64,000 bases of DNA from Hippasteria phrygiana (GCA_037893225.1 JAZGUH010000726.1:186001-250000), one strand, 5' to 3'; shown: positions 10,349 to 20,714, counted from the stretch's first letter. Notes: generated from the letters alone by a model not told the origin. Translations and numbers: made by a program.

Positions 10349-10675
10349 ATGGCGGCCAAGTTACCCGAACTGCCGCGGTTTGTTCTCCTAACAGACGACG
10401 AAATATTGGAACTTGTAAGCAATGCTGACGCTCCAAATACAAAGAGACAAATCAAATATGCAGTGAAACATTAGATGAATTTGCTAGACACGCAGGAACA
10501 ACAATTGAAGCTTTAACTATTTCGGAACTCGATAATTTTTTGTCCCGGTTTTATGCGGGACTGAGAAAGGAAAACGGCACGTTGTACCATGGAGAAATAA
10601 TATTTCTCCATGGTTGTACCATGGTTGTACACAAAGAAATCCATGCATGCAATCCGCATTTTTAACTTTTCTGGA
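10349..10675 (+). pseudogene. Crypton-/ZMYM/KIAA1958-like domain fragment
   Basis: From ATG at 10349 (MAAKLPELPRFVLLTDDEIL) the frame reads 41 codons to TAG at 10472. A shift of frame there continues as LDEFARHAGTTIEALTISEL and DNFLSRFYAGLRKENGTLY up to 10587, then KKSMHAIR after a hairpin insert. The order TDDEI...LVSNADAPNTKRQIKYAVK...FLSRFY...L...KSM..IR is what I know from the N-terminal helical domain of Crypton-derived proteins (ZMYM2/3/4, QRICH1 and KIAA1958-like). The tyrosine-recombinase part is absent. Lesions: one frameshift near 10470 and a hairpin insertion at 10588. Family call from memory of the motif, not a search. Confidence 0.55.
10581..10630. repeat. Short hairpin insert with 7 bp direct repeats (site 4)
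   Basis: GTTGTAC (10581-10587), a 25 bp hairpin at 10588-10612 (perfect 12 bp arms CATGGAGAAATA / TATTTCTCCATG, one central A), GTTGTAC (10613-10619), the tetramer CATG (10620-10623), and a third GTTGTAC (10624-10630). Collapsing to one GTTGTAC joins the two halves of the surrounding protein motif in one frame. Confidence 0.9.
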
Positions 10676-10717
10676 CTAGTACAGTTGTAAACTTCCATGA
10701 ATTGGATATGAAAGTGC

Positions 10718-10962
10718 ATTAGTTGGTTACTGAAAGTTCTGAATTTGTGAAACAGCTTTTTAACAATTCTGAACAGTTTGATCTTCAACACTTCGGAACG
10801 GATATTTTTAGATGACATTCTGCATCTGAAGGGAATAATTCTTCTGAACTTGTTGAAAAACAGTGAACATTTTTAACTGTTTGAGACTTTTCGAGACAGT
10901 AATTGGTTACTGGAAGTTCTGAATTTGTGAAACAGTTTTTACAATTCTGAACAGTTTTTAAC
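10718..10962. repeat. 60 bp segment present twice
   Basis: ATTGGTTACTGAAAGTTCTG...CAATTCTGAACAGTTT at about 10720-10782 recurs at about 10901-10960 with a few changes. Confidence 0.75.
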
Positions 10963-11088
10963 TTGAATAAAATGCATTGAAAGTGTTCCCCCAGCTATCA
11001 GTGTTACTACATGTTTCTTACATTTATGTAAGCACCAGTTTACAAGTTACCAATCAGATGACGAGAATTTATTCAGGCGTTGTATAAA

Positions 11089-11252
11089 ACAAATAATGAA
11101 TGTTTCACATTCGTGCGATGGAAAGAATAATTTCATTCGGTGACAGATGGCATGTTCTATTCCACTCGGTTCGCCACGTGGAATAGAACATGCCATCTGT
11201 CACCTCATAAATTATTCTTACCATCACACTCACAAACATTCATTATTTGTAT
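11089..11252. repeat. Large foldback palindrome
   Basis: A perfect 27 bp inverted repeat (11139-11165 and 11178-11204, GGTGACAGATGGCATG...) surrounds a 12-base centre. The symmetry continues outward imperfectly to ACAAATAATGAATGTTT on the left and its complement on the right, giving arms of about 65-75 bp. Typical of a foldback MITE. The outer arms overlap the right TIR of the preceding element. Confidence 0.85.
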
Positions 11253-12220
11253 AATATTACAATGGATAGAATGAGATTCGGGTGGAGACGGGATGCATAT
11301 GGGATTAATATTGGTTGTACACTGTTAACATAAGTTAGTCATTTTGGCTGATAAATAAGTCAAAATTACTAATTTAGATTAGTCAAGCCTAAATGACTAA
11401 TTTAATCAACGCAGGACTAACGTAAAGGCTGACCAGTTTACGTTAGTCATTGCTGATATTTTGACTAATAAAAATCAGTCACGCAATTTGAGCAAAACTT
11501 TTTTTTTTCCATTGCTTTTTAGAGAAATTTGCCGGGATTAAATTCTTTGCACTAAAAATAGCGTTGATTTTCAGAATTGTATAGATTTGAAGCATTTTTG
11601 CAGTATGTCTTGAATAAATGATGACACTTTTCATTACCCAGACTATTCTTTAAACAGACTGTTGATCCCTTGTGGATTGTTTGACGAATTATTTATTATT
11701 TTATTTGAATCAATGTAAAAAATTACAAATTATGGCTTAAATACGTCGCCTTCACCGAATCGGTGATTCGTCGTGTGACCTTGGTGTGACTAAGAACACT
11801 ATCTTAGCTCTTTGACTAAAAACAACTAGTAACACGAAAGTGATTAAAACCACGTCCGCAATACCGCGCGCTAAAAAAAAATCGGCAGGGCCGCCATTTT
11901 TTCTAACGGACAGCGTATACATGTAAATGTACGTTGTGCTGTCAGTGCAGCTGCGTTTCGCATAACCAGTATTTAATACGAGAATTCTGTTGAAATCATC
12001 CTGATGTTTGGTAAATCCTGTTCCTGTTGATACGGCTTTGGAGCTGTTGGATCTCAGGTAAGGCCTAAATCTTTTTACGATTGTAATTTTTGTCGTGAAA
12101 ACTGTGTAGTGCTCATCCATTGTGATTCATTTATGCAATGGAAAATTGCGTATGCTCTAGGTCTACAAGTACTCTCATGTAGTTAGGGTGTTATAATACA
12201 AAATAAACGGATATTAAACA

Positions 12221-12608
12221 GAAAGATTTTACTTTAATACCCCCCCACCAAAATCGGTTAGAAACAACAAATCTTGGAAAATAACCATCCATTTGTGTTC
12301 ATAATTATATAATAAACACTTAGCACAACTTTTAATTTTGAGAATTCTGTTGAGACATTTTAGTGCAATATAGGGGAAACATTTTTTGTTTTCTGTGTTA
12401 GAACTAGAAGTTCTTGGCAGTTGGCACCATGTATAGTCACTCCAAAGTGTGCACATACATGTTGATTTTTTCCTAAGTTTGTACAGATTTTGCTGAAATA
12501 AATCTTGAAATAACAGGTTGTGCCACATGTTTAGACAGTTGTTGTCAAGGAGGGTTGGTTACTTTTCAAGATTTTGGTGGGGGTATTAAACTTAAAGTAA
12601 AATCTTTC
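12221..12608. mobile_element. MITE family M1, copy A (388 bp)
   Basis: Inverted termini GAAAGATTTTACTTTAATAC... / ...GTATTAAA...AAAATCTTTC, each continuing into CCCCCACCAAAATC. The interior shares most of its length with 23416-23828. No coding capacity. Target duplication not clear. Confidence 0.8.
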
Positions 12609-12620
12609 CAACCACAGTTG

Positions 12621-12766
12621 GGTCAACTCGTACGTACCGAGTCAACTCGTACGTACCGAGTCAACTCGTACGTACCGAGTCAACTCGTACGTACCGAGTC
12701 AACTCGTACGTACCGAGTCAACTCGTACGTACCGAGTCAACTCGTACGTACCGAGTCAACTCGTAC
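12621..12766. repeat. 19 bp tandem repeat, about 7.7 copies
   Basis: Units of GTCAACTCGTACGTACCGA are essentially identical, indicating recent expansion. The array begins 12 bp after the right end of MITE M1 copy A. Confidence 0.95.
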
Positions 12767-13147
12767 CCATTTTTTCTTTTTTTGTACATTAAAAAACCCG
12801 GTAATTTGGTAAACCTTAATTAATGGGTTCGTTTTTTGTTTGTTTTTTCATGGTAATTGATTGGACGTTATGTACACAAATCGAAAAGTCAATCATTATG
12901 AATTATCTAAAAATAGGAGAGGGAGTAGCATAAGAAAGTATCATTCAGAATATTAAAACGAAAGCAGATAATAATTCAAACCAATGCAAAAAAAACCTAA
13001 ATAATGCGACATTCTCCATGAAAGATGTTCGCACAGTTATCCGTTGCCAGTCGTCCAGTTTCTGAGAAAAAAAAGATATGAAGTTTTAAATATTAAAAAG
13101 ACAGTGGGCATATATGAAAACTTATTAAATACTAAATCATGCACAGA

Positions 13148-13200
13148 GAGCTAGGGAGTTGACTGTGGGTACAAGTTGACCGGGGGTACGAGTTGACCCA
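13148..13200. repeat. Inverted relatives of the 19 bp repeat
   Basis: GAGTTGACTGTGGGTACAAG and GGGTACGAGTTGACCC are reverse-complement relatives of the GTCAACTCGTACGTACC unit, 400 bp beyond the array. A poly-G run follows at 13265-13279. Confidence 0.6.
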
Positions 13201-13310
13201 AAATCGGTTTATTGATATGCGCATTATGGGCTTGTTTATTTTCTCCCAAATAATATTTTTTTTTTGGGGGGGGGGGGGGATCTTGAGTGTTTGTAATATG
13301 CATACCTGGA

Positions 13311-13493
13311 CCCATGTGGGATGTCGACAACTCAACCGTTGGCCGACTCGAACGTTTACCAAGTCGTCCGTGTCTCAACGGACGACTTGTCTCAACTCTC
13401 AACGGACGACTTAAATTCCTATTTGATGCGAAGGCGGTCCAGTTGTCTCGAGTCTAGTCGGCCAACGGTCGAGTTGTCCGAGCTCCCACATGT
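13311..13493. repeat. Inverted repeat with GTTGTC/CGGACGA motifs
   Basis: The left arm 13311-13350 (CCCATGTGGGATGTCGACAA...) pairs imperfectly with 13455-13493 (...GTTGTCCGAGCTCCCACATG). The centre contains three copies of (T)CAACGGACGAC(TT); another lies near 13612. It looks like a small foldback element with an internally expanded motif. Confidence 0.7.
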
Positions 13494-14149
13494 GATACAT
13501 GCACATGATAATCATTATGCATAGACAACTTGATTGTCTGTGCATAATAAAAGACTAGTTGTCTGTTAAGAATATGCCTAGCACAGTCAAGTTGTCTCCA
13601 TGTCAAAGTCTCAACGGACGAGTTGGTAAATGATAGTTGTTGCACTAGTCCAGTTGTCTCAGTCTGACATTCATAATCAGCATGGATGAGGTATTTTTAC
13701 ACCACGGCACAGTTTGGATTATAAACATAATTTGGCAGTATAATATGCTCGGTTATGTAAAAAAATTAGGCTTTGTTCACATGGTTTTTATCATTGTCTA
13801 AATGAAGTGAAAAAAACCCAAAAGTGTCAACCGATCCATCAGAAAATTATACAAGCTTACTAAAATGATTAAAATTGCTGTAAATTCTGTTGTCCAGCAT
13901 GTCTCTTCCTTTTTTGTAATTTGAACTGTTAAAAAACCTACGGTTGGTAAAAATTTTCAAAAGGAATGGCGGCCATCTGTAAATCAAAAAGTGCCTCCTT
14001 CCTTTAAAAAAAAAAACCTGCACAATAAAACATTTTTTTTTACTTGGCCTTAGCTACATGTATGGCATTTGTATGCTAACTTTTTTCAAAGTAACATGTA
14101 TAACATGCCATTTGTCTATGATTTTATTTTACTCTCAGGTGTTCCACAA
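13494..14149. other. No gene recognised
   Basis: AT-rich interior of the 5 kb composite with scattered GTTGTCT-type words near 13520-13660. Confidence 0.4.
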
Positions 14150-14800
14150 CTGTGACGAGATCTCCAAGCTAAGTTGTGGAAGGATTCTGCCAGCAGAAAG
14201 CTCTCAGTCCTGCTCCCAGACAAAAGCCACCGGAGGAACTGCTCACTAGCTACTTGGTAGTGCAAGCTCTGGGCAGTGAACCACCCCCCCCCCCCCCCCC
14301 CCCCCCCCACACCTCCCTGAGAAGGATCATCCTCAGTGACTTGGCTGTGAAGGGGAATCTTTTTCCCACCATTTGGCTAAGAGACGACACGAGTTGATTC
14401 TGCCAGCAAAATTTTCTCGGTCCTGCTCTCAGACGTTAAGCCAACAGCAACTGTGTTGTAGCTACATGTACCCGGTAATGCAGGCTCAGGGCAGTGGACC
14501 CCCCCGCCACCCCCCCCCCCCCCCCCCCCCTTCCTCTGAGCAGGATCATCTGTAGCGACATATTGCTGTCGAGGGAGAATCTTTTCCCACCATTTGGTCT
14601 AAGAGACGACACAAGTTGATTATCAGTCGACCCCTCAGCCTAGAGCCAACAGAGCAACTGTGTTGTAGCTACATGTACCCAATAATGCAGGCTCAGGGCA
14701 GTGAACCATCCTCCCTCTGAGCAGGATCATCTGTAACGACATGGCTGTGGAGGAAGAATTTTTTCCCGCTTTTGGTCTAAGAAATGACATGAGTTGTCCT
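14150..14800. repeat. Three diverged tandem units with poly-C tracts
   Basis: The words CTAAGAGACGACACGAGTTG, GATTCTGCCAGCA, GCAGGCTCAGGGCAGTG and GAGCAGGATCATC recur in order near 14160, 14376, 14600 and 14777, with periods of about 180-225 bp. Two units contain poly-C runs of more than 20 bases (about 14283-14309 and 14500-14531). Confidence 0.75.
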
Positions 14801-14949
14801 CTTTAGGAGAAGCTGACACCTGGACTGGAACTGTTCATACCCCGAGTGAGGGAGAAAGGAGTCTCAGAAAAATCTAGGCCTGGACTTTTTATCGTGCATT
14901 CATATTATGTGTTAAATGGGACTTGAAGGTTTGCATGGTGGACATGAAC

Positions 14950-15566
14950 AAAGTATGGAAGGTTTGTGGTATCACCATGTAAAATTTTTCTTTTTTCTAT
15001 TTGTGTGGTTCTGAGAAGAACCGTTTTTTTTTACTTGTTGGTTTTTACTTGGCGTTTTAAACAGTATTATCTGTTCGTCATCAGTCTTCTGATGATGAAC
15101 AGACAACAGAGCATACTGTTTGAAACGTTAAGTTAAAACTGGTTCCTCTCAGAACTACACAACTCAAAAAGAGATTAATTTTACATGGTTATGGTGGCCC
15201 TGAAGGGACATAATCATTCGTGAATATCTTTGTGACGTCGTGAATTTATTCTCGACTGGTCCTGAATATTTTTTGCGATCTGAATTCTCCATCATCATCT
15301 CCATTGAAGTTTTTGATAGAACGTACGATGGAGCATGCTATAGTATGCAACGGCCATCATGATAATGCGTGAATTGTATGTAATAACGCCCTCTAATTGC
15401 CCGCTCGGTGAAATACCCTCCAAGCTACTAAACAAATATTTGCGACAAAATTCACGACCAGTCATGAACAATTTGCATGAATAAATAAGTCGCAAACAAT
15501 ATTCGCGACCGATTATGTCCCTTCAGGGCCACCATACATGGTGTTACCTCAAACCTTCCATACTTT
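14950..15566. mobile_element. Foldback family F1, copy 1 (interrupted)
   Basis: The left arm AAAGTATGGAAGGTTTGTGG (14950) and the right arm ending at 15566 are inverted repeats. Inside lie TGTGTGGTTCTGAGAAGAAC / GGTTCCTCTCAGAACTACAC and a central inverted pair CTGTTCGTCATCAG / CTGATGATGAACAG. The right arm is interrupted by the 347 bp element at 15190. Without that insert the element is about 264 bp. Relatives are at 60602 and 63640. Confidence 0.75.
15190..15536. mobile_element. 347 bp MITE inserted in the right arm of F1
   Basis: Termini TATGGTGGCCCTGAAGGGAC... and ...GTCCCTTCAGGGCCACCATA are perfect inverted repeats of about 26 bp. CATGGT flanks both sides (15184-15189 and 15537-15542; up to 8 bp TACATGGT can be counted). 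The intact left arm of F1 shows the empty site, confirming insertion. No coding frame. TSD of 6-8 bp leaves the superfamily open (hAT- or P-like possible). Confidence 0.85.
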
Positions 15567-16040
15567 ATCTATGTGTTTTCCTAAATTTTATTCTTAAATT
15601 CTTGCCAAAAATATTCAGTTGGAATTAGTGTTATTAAATTGAGTAAGAAACCATCTTTAGGTTAGACAAATTTGTTTTATCAGTGTCAACAATCATACTA
15701 GTCCCTAAGCATATTTTTAAGGAACAAAAGTCTTGCCAAGGACAGCAGAATTTAATTCACAATGTTTCATTTACTTCTCATGAGTATTAAGTGTCAACAA
15801 TCATACTTAGTAATTTACTGAAATCTGTAAAAATTGCTTTGTGTTTGGAAACAAAAATCTTGCCAGTGATGACAGGATTTCATTTACAGGTTCTATTTTC
15901 CTCATTTAATTACAATTTGTGGCAACATGAATTTTATATTCTTTAATTCAAATCCGGTTGCATTGCAATAAGACTGTTTGAAAAGATTATGACTCGCTTG
16001 CTTCATTTTCTTTTGTTTTTACAGGAAATAAAACCTTAGT
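15567..16040. other. AT-rich stretch with a faint duplicated motif
   Basis: GTGTCAACAATCATACTA followed by CTTGCCA...ACAG occurs twice (near 15683 and 15790). No gene. Confidence 0.4.
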
Positions 16041-16410
16041 CACATGACTATTGTGATTAGTCATCATTTTGAATGACTAACTGGAAAAGTCGGGTGACTA
16101 ACGTTTAGTCCTTTCAGACACCAGTTGGATTTAATCAGAAGACTAATAAATGTTAGTCCATTTGACTAACTTATGACTAATATTCGACTAATAAATATTA
16201 GTCATCTGGCTTGATGACTAACTTTAGTTGGTCCTTTCAGACATAGGGCAGGACTAACTTTTATTAGTCAAAATGACTAACTTATGTTTACAGTGTAGTG
16301 GGGGTGGAGGTGGTGTGGGGCCTCCCCTCCCGCCTTTAGCAGCGAGCTATGGCGGCTTTGCCGTTCTAGTTATACGGTAAAACCTCTAGAAATATTGGAA
16401 GCACAATTCT

Positions 16411-16797
16411 TTTTCGTCATACAATCCACAAGGAAAACTGACTAGGTAAATTTTGAATACATTTTCAAAGTGAACAAAGAAAATGGCAGGAGCGGGACTC
16501 GAACCTGCAACCTCAGGAATACCGTACCGGCGCTCTACCAACTGAGCTATCTTGCCTTATGATGTTGGGCGGTCTCCCAAATTGTCAGTATCTTTGTTCG
16601 GGTGGGCGCTAGTCAGAAATCATAAACCCAGAATGGCGTGTATAGCCAGGGATGACACCCAATTTTACGATACAACCTGGGAAGCGACATTGTGGGGATC
16701 ACTTAATGAGGATACGACTTTTTAACTTATAATTCGTCAAACAATCCACGAGGGAAACTGACTAGGTAAATTTGGAATACATTTTCTTTGTTCACTT
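16411..16797 (-). mobile_element. tRNA-derived SINE-like repeat, copy 1
   Basis: Reverse complement of 16484-16556 has a tRNA-like fold: a 7-position acceptor with six pairs, D-arm GCTC/GAGC with A-box TAGCTCAGTTGG and B-box GGTTCGAGTCC. The anticodon arm does not pair and position 33 is not T, so it is not a functional tRNA. A conserved non-tRNA region (GACAATTTGGGAGACCGCC, CAACCTGGGAAGCGAC on the plus strand) follows. The 55 bp AACTGACTAGGTAAATTTTG... occurs at both edges (about 16416-16470 and 16735-16797). Confidence 0.8.
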
Positions 16798-17413
16798 TGG
16801 CCACAATAGATTATCCTGATGAAGCTTCATCAAAATATGAGATCACCTTGGAACCTTTTCCCAATTTTTTTGATTCAACAGGGAATGACTCTCAAGTGAT
16901 ATTTTTCCTTTCTACTAAAGATATCAACACAGACGTATCTAGCTCTGGAGGATATATTGGAGTTCTGGATAGCAGCCAGGAAAGTTCCCCCGTGTGGTTT
17001 TAAAAACAAGCCGAGCATTGAATTTTATCCCAAAGTGTCTGGGATTCGTCGGTTTCCCTCAAGCTGTACATGTTTGCCGATCATGTGGTTGCCACGAGGC
17101 ATTGAAGATCCTGATGAGTTTCAGGATCTAATGACATGTGCGATTAAGGGAAGTCATGGTTTTGGAAAAGTTTAGATCAGTAGAATTAACGGTTCATGTT
17201 TCAAGGGGTGGAAACAATTTAGTAAGTTTTATTACAACTCTTCAAATAAACTGTAATGAAAGCATCTTTTGGGCTCACTATCAAACCATGCAAAAATCCT
17301 ACACGACTTGTACAGATTTTAGGATCGTGGCTAAGTTCTAATTAAGGTCAACACAACTGAATATTTTCAATTCCCAAGGTTTTTGGACATTATTTTGTTT
17401 CTGCCTGTTTATT
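16798..17413. other. No gene recognised
   Basis: Several plus-strand frames of 60-75 codons with no motif. This lies downstream of the minus-strand integrase-like gene. Confidence 0.4.
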
Positions 17414-20400
17414 CTAATTCAGAATAAAACCATCGGAACATGCATCCTCCACAGATGAAGGCATTTCTTTATTATGTGCAGCCATTAGGTTACGACACAC
17501 CTCCTCCATTTCAGCTGAACATCATGTCGCTCTTGGACGAGTAGTAAACTCTCGCTTGACGTCATCGATGTCTGTCAGTGGTATTTGAGTACAATAATTG
17601 TGGGTATCTGCAAGCGAAACAAGTTTTTGGTTAGAAAAATATTATTAGTAAGTGCTCGTTACATGGCTGCTTGTTCTCTAAGAAAGGTCAAAACAGTTAT
17701 ATTTATAGAGAGCGGCAATTCATTTTAACAATATATGGATGTCACAACCCAATCAAATTCATGTTCTTGATCTGTTCTGAAAACATGTATCGTATTTATG
17801 TCAAAACGTACTGTTAATTCCTGCACGATTTCTTTAAGAAAAGGATTAGCCACAGTCATAAATAATTATGGAACAAAATTCATTTACACACCCTATAGAA
17901 ATCTTTATAGACCTCAGTAATGATATGACGGTAAAGTATGTTTATCAAGTTGCATGGAAAAATGTTGGGTGGAGGGGTCATTCCAGACTACACATTCATT
18001 TCATACAGACTCTGCAAAATGAAGGGGAAGAAATTCCCCAATTTTATTATTTTACTTAAACTACACTATATAGCTGGCTGTGTCACTCAGTTGTAAGTCA
18101 TTGAATGAAGACGACTTAAGTATTAACGACAAATTCTCAAAATTGATCCCGTATATACAACACAAACATACAATGACCTTATCAATACCGCAGTAGTCTA
18201 TTTGACAAAGAAACGAGGAAAAGCCTCCCAAAAATACATACCGTACAGCTGTGGAAGGAAATACATGATATCTGGTTTGCCAGGCAATGCCGAGACATGA
18301 CGAGATGTTCTTGTTCTGCGTTGGTTCCATTCAATTTTGACATCGTCTAGTTCAGCCTGAATCATTGATGTGAAGCAAAACTGTAGGCATTCTCTGCAAG
18401 TCATATATTTCAATTAGCCTTTTAGAAGTATGGTGGACACAATAGGAGGGCGCTATTTGATTTGGGTAAACTCTGTGTAGTATTTACTCAATTTCATACT
18501 TAATTGAGAGCTTGTTAATGTTTCTAATAAGAACGAAATAAAACGGTTATGAGGTTCATCATTTTAGAATGTTTGGAGTCTTTGTTTACCACTTACATTT
18601 GCAAAGGCGATGTACAATCCAGCACACCCTCACTCACCAACTGATGTAATCTGTCGACCCAGAAGTTAGACATCATGTTGAAGAGAGTTCTCCAGAAGCG
18701 TTCTATTCGCTGTAAATTATTTTTCAAAAGAGGTCAAATGAGCAAGAAAAATCTCTTATCAGTTACATTGGCTTCGCATCACTTTGATTTGTCCCTTTGA
18801 CATAACTCACTGCATGTTATTATGCAGAGAAGTAGATGGAATTGGTAATACTACAATGCAAAGTGACTAAATGAAAAGTGACTAAAATTTGACAATTTAC
18901 ATTCACATTCAAGGGTTTGCTCAATTTCCATTAAACATTGCATTTTTATGTGTTTCCACCCATAAATGCATTACCATTTATACTGGTCAACAGTGGAAGT
19001 CTTCTAAACCACATAGACTCCAAATTTTTTTGGTATTACATTTTTTAAACAATAAAATCAATCGACGAAATAGAAGAAGGGATTGCATATAAACAAATTC
19101 AGGTGCAACTACAGTTCAGCTACAATAAGGTGCAGCACTTTGGTTTGTTTGCTTGCTTGCTCTTTTTGTCACAATGGGCCCAATACACTATTGAACGAAA
19201 ACAAAAACCAAACCTGATTATGAGGGGAAGCGCTCTTAATCACACAAGGCTTTTTGTTGTGCTGGGCATACTCCGAATGAAATGCTGTTTGAATATCCTC
19301 AATCATTACGTTTTCTGTACCCCTATCCATTTGGATACAGAGTGGCACTCCTGGTTAAGAAATGGGATCATAATATGAAATGTATTTTAACCCTAACACT
19401 GCTGATTCCATCAATATCATAACGAATTTCCATAGGGGGTAGGGGTAAGTGGCTGTTCAGACACATTTCTACTCGACAAAAATCATACCTTCTATCTCCG
19501 TTACATACAACTTGTGGGTCCCTGTTTGTAGATGCTACTCTAAGCCACATAATTCTACGGGAGAAGCTGAAGAGCAAGATAAAGTGGATGAAACAAAATG
19601 AAACTGTATTTTTCTCTTGAAAATACTGGTAATGCAATTCATCAAAACACAAAAAAGGATTTCACTTGCAGCACAACTAGCGGTATTTTTGACTGCATGA
19701 AGGCACTCTCTGAAAACATTCGAATCACTTCATAGGATATATCAATGTTGCCATTGTAATTATGTATGCTTTCAAGTGGCACGCTCAACTGTTAATGTTG
19801 AAAACAAGTTTATAATCTAAAAATATCACAACATTCACGCTTTAGTTTTTCTAGTCGGCAAAACATTTCAAAGTTCAAAGTTTACTGTGCAAAGGAAGTT
19901 GTGGAGCTCTGATTATCATAACTTGCATTTATCAAGCCATTTCATTGCAATGTTGGAATTCTTACCCATCTATTCCTCCATGGACACAAAATCCATAGGT
20001 TCGCAGCTTGTCGTACCGGTCAACATGTATTGAAAAATTAGGACCTTTGCTTAAGTACATTCGTCTTCTCAGTTGATGCCTCCTCCTCATTTCTACTCCA
20101 TCTGGATCTAACATCCGTTGTCCCTCGAGAACAAAGGCGCAAGCCAAGTAAACAATATTTATTATATGAAAATAACCATTTTGTAAAGACTAAAAATCTA
20201 TATTGTTAATAAATTATTATTTAAAAAGACATGTCAATATGCACAACTAATAACACAAATAATAACTAAGCTTACTGTGTTTGGTTTACAATTCTCTCAA
20301 TTTGTAAATTTTTAATTCGCTTTCAAAAAGCAATGGGAAAATATGCATTCACACTAGAGTTGGCATTTTCCAATAAGAATCACATGATTTAGCATTTCCT

Positions 20401-20714
20401 TTATAAAGCAAAACTAGATCAAAAAAAAATTATTGGATGTTGGAAGTTGAATGTCAAGCTACAACAAAATCCATAAGACCATATAGAATGGCAATTGCAA
20501 CCTATTTTGTCCAAGTGGGTGAAAGCCTGTAATGGTTCCATGTACATGCACACACTGTATCTTTGGACAGCATACGATGGTCTTTAAAGTGAATTTTTTA
20601 CCAGAATTTAAATCTAAGTTTGTTCAGGAATGCAGTTTGCAGATTACTTTAAAATCTTATGTAATCACATGTCCATATCTCATTGAACTTTTCTAGTGGG
20701 TTGAACCGTTTAAC

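Larger units (their letters stand above)
10122..11094. mobile_element. Element with about 49 bp imperfect terminal inverted repeats
   Basis: The left arm (about 10122-10171, containing TTTTATACAACACCTGAATA and CCATCCGATTGGT) is matched in inverted orientation at about 11046-11094 (ACCAATCAGATG ... TATTCAGGCGTTGTATAAAA). Differences are mostly transitions. Between the arms lie a Crypton/ZMYM-like frame and a 60 bp duplication. Target duplication is not resolved because the right arm runs into a second palindrome. Confidence 0.6.
11320..16295. mobile_element. 5 kb composite bounded by TA + CACTGTTA termini
   Basis: The left end (11320: CACTGTTAACATAAGTTAGT) is matched by the right end (ACTAACTTATG...ACAGTG, ending 16295), both flanked by TA (11318-11319 and 16296-16297). 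Subterminal regions at both ends repeat the word TTAGTCA or GACTAA many times (11335-11480; 16040-16290). No transposase frame is seen; the interior is a mosaic of other elements listed separately. TA flanks and CACTG termini suggest a Tc1/mariner-like mechanism, but this is inference. Confidence 0.7.

Noticed and set aside
12621..12766. CRISPR-like array of regular repeats
   Set aside because: There are no unique spacers; it is a head-to-tail 19 bp tandem repeat in animal DNA.
16484..16556. tRNA gene on the minus strand
   Set aside because: A- and B-box are present but the anticodon stem does not pair and the loop lacks T33; it is a SINE-type tRNA relic. The same holds for 38550-38623.
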